Shown here piece after piece: positions 58,590 through 64,000 of a DNA stretch of 64,000 nucleotides. Positions within the stretch are counted from its first letter, which is position 1. Each line of letters starts with the position of its first letter. A program made the position numbers and the translations under genes. The stretch comes from Membranipora membranacea (lineage: Eukaryota > Bryozoa > Gymnolaemata > Cheilostomatida > Membraniporidae): NCBI GenBank assembly GCA_914767715.1, contig OU612072.1, positions 25,792,001 to 25,856,000 of the forward strand, given 5' to 3'. Below the pieces are notes generated by a model. That model saw only the letters and a program-made list of their open reading frames with translations. It did not search any database and was not told the origin of the DNA.

Positions 58590-58860
58590 TGACATGTCAC
58601 GGCGATCAAGGACGATCATAACCAGGGAATGCAGATGTCGCATCAATAGCAGGGAGCGGATAACATGTCATAACAATCGAGGACGATTGCAACTAAGGGA
58701 ATGCAGATGTCGCATCAATAGCAGGGAGCGGATAACATGTCATAACAATCGAGGACGATTGCAACCAGGGGGTGCAGATGTCGCATCCAAACATCAGATC
58801 AAAGGATTGTCATAGCAATCGAGGACGATTGCAACCAGGGGGGTGCATATGTCGCATTTA
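58590..58860 (+). repeat. 71/72-bp tandem repeat inside the LTR
   Basis: Four units, marked by TGCAGATGTCGCATC or its variant near 58,631, 58,703, 58,774 and 58,845 and by AACAATCGAGGACGATTGCA. The 73-codon open frame across them is a product of the repeat. Confidence 0.9.
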
Positions 58861-59233
58861 CAGCAGCAAACAGGATAATTTCTATATCAACATCAGACGC
58901 AATAAGAACATCCAATATTATAGCTAGCACCATCATCAGTACACTCAACCTCGACTCGAGGACACGCAGTTACCAGCTAGTGCATATCACCTCGAATCAG
59001 GGACGGGCAATTATATGCAAATCTAAATTCTATTCTTAATACCGGTGCCACCCTAACGCCAGAACCGTGACAACCATGACAATGCAGTAAAGGTGGCACC
59101 AACGGAGACAATTCAGAATTAGCATGATGTCTAACTTACACCAACCAACACTTGCGGCAATTGAGAAATGTGTTTTATTCTTGTTTTTTGCTGGTGTATG
59201 TCAGCAGTTTTTCTAAGGTGTCTGGAACCATGC

Positions 59234-59240
59234 TATATAA
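59234..59240 (+). promoter_or_regulatory. LTR TATA box within a short dyad
   Basis: TATATAA sits in ACCATGCTATATAAGAG followed by CATGGT, so that ACCATGCT and AGCATGGT flank the TATA box as an inverted repeat. Position within the LTR suits the U3/R border. Confidence 0.5.
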
Positions 59241-59733
59241 GAGCATGGTACACCAATGTAAGGGCCTCTTTGTTTGCAACTTCATTTGGAGACAGGTCAG
59301 TTGTTTTAAGCATGAAAGTTCTATGAGTTATTATTATAATATTTTCATTTATTGTACGTTAGTGATATTTATAGGGAAATAGAACTTGCCTTATTATTTA
59401 ATAATGGCACAGTATAACATTTGGTTGGATTATCTATACCATCATCTAATTGAGTTAAATGAATTAAAGCCAGCATGCATGGCATCATTAAACTAGAGAG
59501 CATGACTTGTAGAAATAAGACGTGCACTGTTAAGTTGAATTGCGTTTAATGTTAAACTTGATAAGAATTAAAAGGCATGCTCTTGAGTCAAGTGTTTAAC
59601 CTCGAACAAATGAGATCACCATTATGTAAATAAGTCAGTGTCACATAGTGAGAATCATCATACCGAGCTCGTGAGCACAGATCTCAGTAGCGGAGAGTTA
59701 ATGTGGTGACTCCATAACCCGGAATCCCACAAT

Positions 59734-59752
59734 TGGTGCTCGCCGAGTGAGG
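59734..59752 (+). other. Putative primer-binding site
   Basis: TGGTGCTCGCCGAGTGAGG begins two bases after the proposed LTR end. A TGG start at this location is typical of priming by the CCA end of a tRNA. The tRNA species was not identified. Confidence 0.45.
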
Positions 59753-62700
59753 AGAGATCTCACGACCTTCAGACTGTTGTTTCTGTTTAATTGACGCCTT
59801 ACTTTATATAGCTCCGAACTTTTTTGAATTCGTAAGTAGACATCATAAAGTATCATCTCTGTCAGTATATCAGAATAATCTACAAGTAAAGAAATGTAAA
59901 CAATCTTTCACCAGTATTCAGGGCAGCAATTCAACCCTGTATCGGAGACAAGCGTGATTAAAAATATATCCAAGCAAAGATGCCAATCATTTATGGATTA
60001 ACTTCGTACTCTGGTGTCAAGTACTCCATGGTATCACAGAGTAAGGATATATCCTTACACTGTGATGGTATACAAAAACTGTACACCATTGTAGTGATAA
60101 TTAAACCATGATTTATGGGCTTTGTAACTCACGCTATGTTATTTTCTATATTACAGGTTCACAACCAGCCGGATTATTAATTGCATAAAAATTATCTTCC
60201 TCTCATCACAAGAAAACCACAGTAAGTCATGGAACCATCTCATTTTAATTAGGGGTAAGAGTTGCAGTTCGAGGGTGTACCTAGGAAATTATCAAATCCA
60301 CAAGTGAGTAGGAGGAAAGTTGGTAGACTTTGATGCAATAAAATTGATTTTAAATCTTGAAATTATTGGAAAAGATTTCTTTTTTTTGTTATTATTTGGA
60401 ATTCTCATAATCATTTAAGGACCTGAGGCTGTTGAGCTGAGGAGTTGAGACTGCCTGCTCGTAGTCAGTGATGCCTAGTTTTGAGGTATCGACCGAGACA
60501 GACGGCCCCGACTACCAGAAAACTTCAGACCCAGGCCAAAGATTATGAGAAAAAATTATTAGAAGAAATTATGTGAAAAGATTATGAGAGAATATTATTA
60601 GAAGAAATTATGATGAGAAATTATGAGGAAAATTATGATGAAGATTATGAGGAAATTATGAGAGAAAATTATGTGAAGAAATTATGAGGAGATTTGGCCG
60701 GGATCCAGTGCTGGTGACTACTCTTTTGGAATGGGATGGACGTCCATGAATGTGGAGGCAGTCATCCATTGTCTATTAAAAGTGCACAAATTGATATTCA
60801 GCTTGATGGTTTCCGAAGCCTTTATATCTGTTCCATCAGAGGAGTCATCAACCGTGAGATTTATGTGTTAAATGATGTGTTTAGAAAAAATTATAATGTT
60901 GAGTTGATATTGAGTTATTTAGTTGTTCATGATTTCGAGGAGTATTTCAGTCTGAAAGTTGTTAACTGCATCTAGCTTTCCTTGCTTGAGAAAATCTGAT
61001 ACTGGCCTGTTATTAAAAGAAGCCTCAAAGTTATTTGTGTGCCTGGGAGACAAGCTTTTAAAACATTTGCGTTAGGTAAGAATGATTAATGTCACCACAG
61101 TATGCTTGAAAATAAATGCGAGCTAAGCTTAGTCTATTGCGCTTAGTGCTTAGTCTATTGGTTAACAGTGTCTGACCCAGAAATTGTATTCGTGGTAGCA
61201 TGGTCTCAAAAGTACTCATGGTTGCCTTTTACAAGCAAGGGTAAAGAAATTGACAGATAAGATGGTGTATACAATGTGATTCCGATTGGCATTTAGTAAT
61301 AAATCTTTTGAGAATTATTTATTGGGGTAATGTGATTTAGCTGAAGGTTAACTATAAGTGAGGTGGGTAGCAGTGGGTAAAAACTGATGAACATCTAACT
61401 GTGTGGCAAAAAATTTGACATTTCATGGGAAATCCAATCTAAATTACTATATTTTCAGTAGCTGACATGTAGAATTTCAAGTGCAATTTGCACTAAAGAT
61501 AAGATGGGCTCTGCCTATCAATGACTTTAGGCATTTTCCCCTTGGCACAGTATAGATAACTGAGTCAGTCATGAGATTCTGGGTACCAACATGAATTGAG
61601 ATTTGCAAACTAGATATGAGTGTTACTGGAATTAGAGGTTGCCTACATCTAACATCAGGGTGGGTCTACATGGAAATTAGACCCAAAATTAAGACTTAGT
61701 TTTAATATGGTTGAAACCTCAACTTGCTTGAATCACCACCAACGGCGATAACTGGTAAAAGAAAATTCAGTGACTTACCGGCGATTGGTAATCAGTGTGA
61801 GGTAGCATCTTAATGTCAAGGCTTTATTTGTTTCCACTGCTTGTTGATATCTGAGGGCCTCAGGATCTCATGACTACAAATAAAAGAGGTTTCAATATTT
61901 TCAAGGGCTTGAGTTGGTACATCCTCGAGCTACAGATTTAGAGATGGTTTCGGACTTTCTGTGCTAATAATGAACAAATTAATTATAGATGGTACATATT
62001 TAAAAGGAAGATAATTGGTTGTCTACAACGTCTCTGAGTAATGATATCCGCTAGTTAATAGCTTGTGGGTCCACAGGACACTATATGTTTACTTTTTGGT
62101 TGAACAGAACTTGGTTTTACTAGTTTTTTTCACTTTGATATGTAAGTTAGTCTGAGGATTGAAGTCCTTGTCATGTTGGGACTACCACGACAGCCATGGA
62201 TTGCAATAAAAGGACTCACTAAAGAAAGGTATTTTAAATTGAACAACTCTACTAAAACATAAGACAACTCAAAATTGCCCATTTTTCCTTTTAAGATAAC
62301 TTATTGATGCTAGAGCTGAAACTATAGACAAGTTATGGAATCCCAGTTTTGATGAAGGTTTAGGCACAGGATTAGTGGTAATCCCCAGGATACTTGACTT
62401 TTTACCAACACGGTCCTAGACCGTAACTTGAAAACTTTTATAAAGACTAAGACATGAAACCATCTTTTACCGCTAGCCAGGTATAAATTGTCAAATCAAG
62501 GATGGGTTTCTCAACCCATCGTTGGAATTTGTGATAGTATTGAAGTAGATGACAGCAGTTTTAATAATAGGATAAGGACAGGACAATTGAAATGGTCATT
62601 ATCAACTTACCTTGGGTTTCTGTAGTTGTAGTAGCAAGGCATTAACTGACCACTCACCGGGATGCGGGGTGTTTTGACAGCCTAAAACAAAATTGGTTTA

Positions 62701-63643
62701 CAGTGATTTGAATGAATAGTACTAAAATGTGGGTGCCTCACCATGCCTAATCACCCTCATACTGGGAAATCTAGTATGATGGATAGGGTTTCCCATTTAC
62801 TAGATGACTGGGCCTAAGTCACAAGCGACTATGGTATAACATAGTGCATTATAAAAGTGAGCCTCTCCAACGCAATCAGGGGATAAGGAAAATGGGAGGG
62901 GACACCTGCCTTGGTTGGTTATTGAATCCAATCCATACTTTAATATCAATTGACATGATTAACATCATGCAGCAATCACAATAATACTTGATTTTGTGAA
63001 GGTCGGATTAACATGTGCTGCAATCATGGGGTTGGTCCTATCTGCTTCTCTACTGTAAGTACAATGTCACCATGGGAAGGTTACTAATTATCAGACTGCC
63101 CTTGATCTTAACAACATGATTGAAAATGATTTGAATGCTGGCAACAACTTTAGTGCTAACTGTAACTAACTATATTCACCACTATATGCTCTGCTAGTAC
63201 TTGCTGTCACCTCTTTGGGATGATCTAGTATGTGTTAACTTTAAACTTACTCATTATGGATGGGGAGGCTCAATCAGAATATCCAAATCCAAAACCAGTG
63301 TCTGGACTGGGAATAACTACTCCTTGTCAGTTTCAGCTCCAAAGAAAAAGAGTTTGCAGTCTTGCTGTTGTGTTGGCAAACACCCATTTCCTGTTTTAAC
63401 TTTTAGAGATTCCATTCTCCTTTTTTGGGTTCAATTGAATTGAGAGTTGTCTTGTGTTTAAATAAGAGGACACAATATGTAAATTTTTAAAAGGTGGTAA
63501 GTAAATTTTGTATTGTATTACAAGGAGTTTTACTCCTTGGTGTGTATATCTAGAAATAAATGATTAAATTGAATGCAGTTATAATATTATGAAGTGAGTG
63601 TAAGGTAATTATCATTGAGAGAAACAGAACTTGGTGAAATTTT
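59753..63643 (+). other. Interior of the LTR element, no coding domain recognised
   Basis: The longest frames are under 85 codons (60,736-60,975, starting MDVHECGGSHPLSI; 63,201-63,443), with no protease, RT, RNase H, integrase or zinc-knuckle motif. A purine-rich, GAAATTATGA-type simple tract lies at 60,540-60,690. The sequence just before the 3' LTR (GAGAGAAACAGAAC) is only a weak polypurine tract. Confidence 0.6.
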
Positions 63644-64000
63644 TGAGAAAAAGCTGACCCCTGCTTTGTAATCCGTGTGTCTTTTCTGGTGTCACCTTTT
63701 GCAATGAATTGCATCTAGTGACACAATTATAGTTTCAGGTGACAAAATGTTGACAAAAGCAGGTCAATTTAGACTTGCAACAGGGCAGAGGTTGAGCAGG
63801 AAGTGAGCAGGACAATACTTAACGAGGCTTATGGTTAGAGCCAGTGAGAGGATTTTATAGGAGCTGCTGGCACACCTTAGGCTGTACTGTACGACCTAGA
63901 GATGTGGGATTCAATGGTTAGGATGGACAACCAGGAAAACAAGGTGGACATGACAACCTAGAGATGTGGAATTCAATGGTTAGGATGGACAACCAGGAAC
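63644..64000 (+). repeat. 3' long terminal repeat, first 357 bases
   Basis: Matches 58,025-58,381 with a single substitution noticed (AGACTTGCAAC here, AGAATTGCAAC at about 58,153). Truncated by the window end. Confidence 0.85.

Larger units (their letters stand above)
58025..59731 (+). repeat. 5' long terminal repeat, about 1.7 kb
   Basis: It starts with TG and is proposed to end at CCCACA (59,731), just before the primer-binding site. It contains a TATA box near 59,234 and two tandem arrays. The end point is inferred from the CA plus primer-site rule, because the 3' copy is visible only for its first 357 bases. Confidence 0.6.
58025..64000 (+). mobile_element. LTR retrotransposon without recognisable coding interior (runs off the window)
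   Basis: A sequence starting TGAGAAAAAGCTGACCCCTG at 58,025 recurs at 63,644, exactly 5,619 bases later, and matches to the end of the window with only one difference seen. Between them are a putative primer-binding site after the first copy and about 3.9 kb with no gag/pol signature or long frame. This fits a large non-autonomous LTR element. Near-identical LTRs mean recent insertion. It interrupts duplication copy B. Confidence 0.75.

Noticed and set aside
58594-58815. 73-codon frame with repeated RECRCRINSRERIT words
   Set aside because: It is the translation of the 71/72-bp tandem repeat in the LTR.

Overview
This is AT-rich, intron-bearing, repeat-dense animal DNA. The reasons are GT/AG introns, TATA boxes, AATAAA signals, several non-LTR retrotransposons of the Rex1-like and CR1/L2/Jockey-like groups, one LTR element, and exons of the vertebrate/invertebrate mitochondrial aminotransferase AGXT2. 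The species is probably an invertebrate, but I cannot name it from the sequence. There is no ordinary long gene. The window is a mosaic of large inverted and direct duplications carrying tiny secreted-peptide genes.

Layout. Positions 1-14,806 form a giant imperfect inverted repeat (arms pair 1-841, 2,266-3,127 and 4,370-5,095 with 12,660-14,806, 11,873-12,672 and 9,045-9,880). It holds two peptide genes, and a Rex1-like LINE (12,777-14,165) interrupts its right arm. Positions 14.8-21.06 kb hold a third candidate peptide gene (16.39-18.57 kb), a transposase-like relic (17.0-17.4 kb) and dispersed repeats. A ~16.5 kb segment (about 21,060-37,560, copy A) is repeated in direct orientation at about 41,590-58,024 (copy B). 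Each copy carries a broken AGXT2-like gene, a 31-bp minisatellite, a 13-bp tandem repeat and one peptide gene. The copies differ by LINE insertions whose empty sites are visible in the other copy (A: 25.56-28.41 and 32.57-34.89 kb; B: 41.63-43.17 kb) and by B-specific blocks near 43.6-44.9, 48.02-49.57 and 51.46-52.52 kb. Between the copies lies a second palindrome (39.2-41.58 kb). An LTR retrotransposon without a recognisable coding interior starts at 58,025, and its 3' LTR runs off the window.

Main result. Five minus-strand loci share one architecture: a TATA box, a short 5' untranslated exon, an exon beginning with a signal peptide and ending in phase 1, and a small last exon followed, in all five, by AATAAA. 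Predicted precursors are only 31-53 residues, and four of the five mature parts are cationic (Arg/Lys-rich, some with Trp). The two copies inside the segmental duplication keep nearly the same signal peptide and C-terminal helix-like tail, but the mature segment between them is unalignable although the surrounding non-coding DNA aligns well. This looks like a rapidly diversifying family of short host-defence-like or signalling peptides. The family assignment is inference; the splice models are read directly from the sequence.
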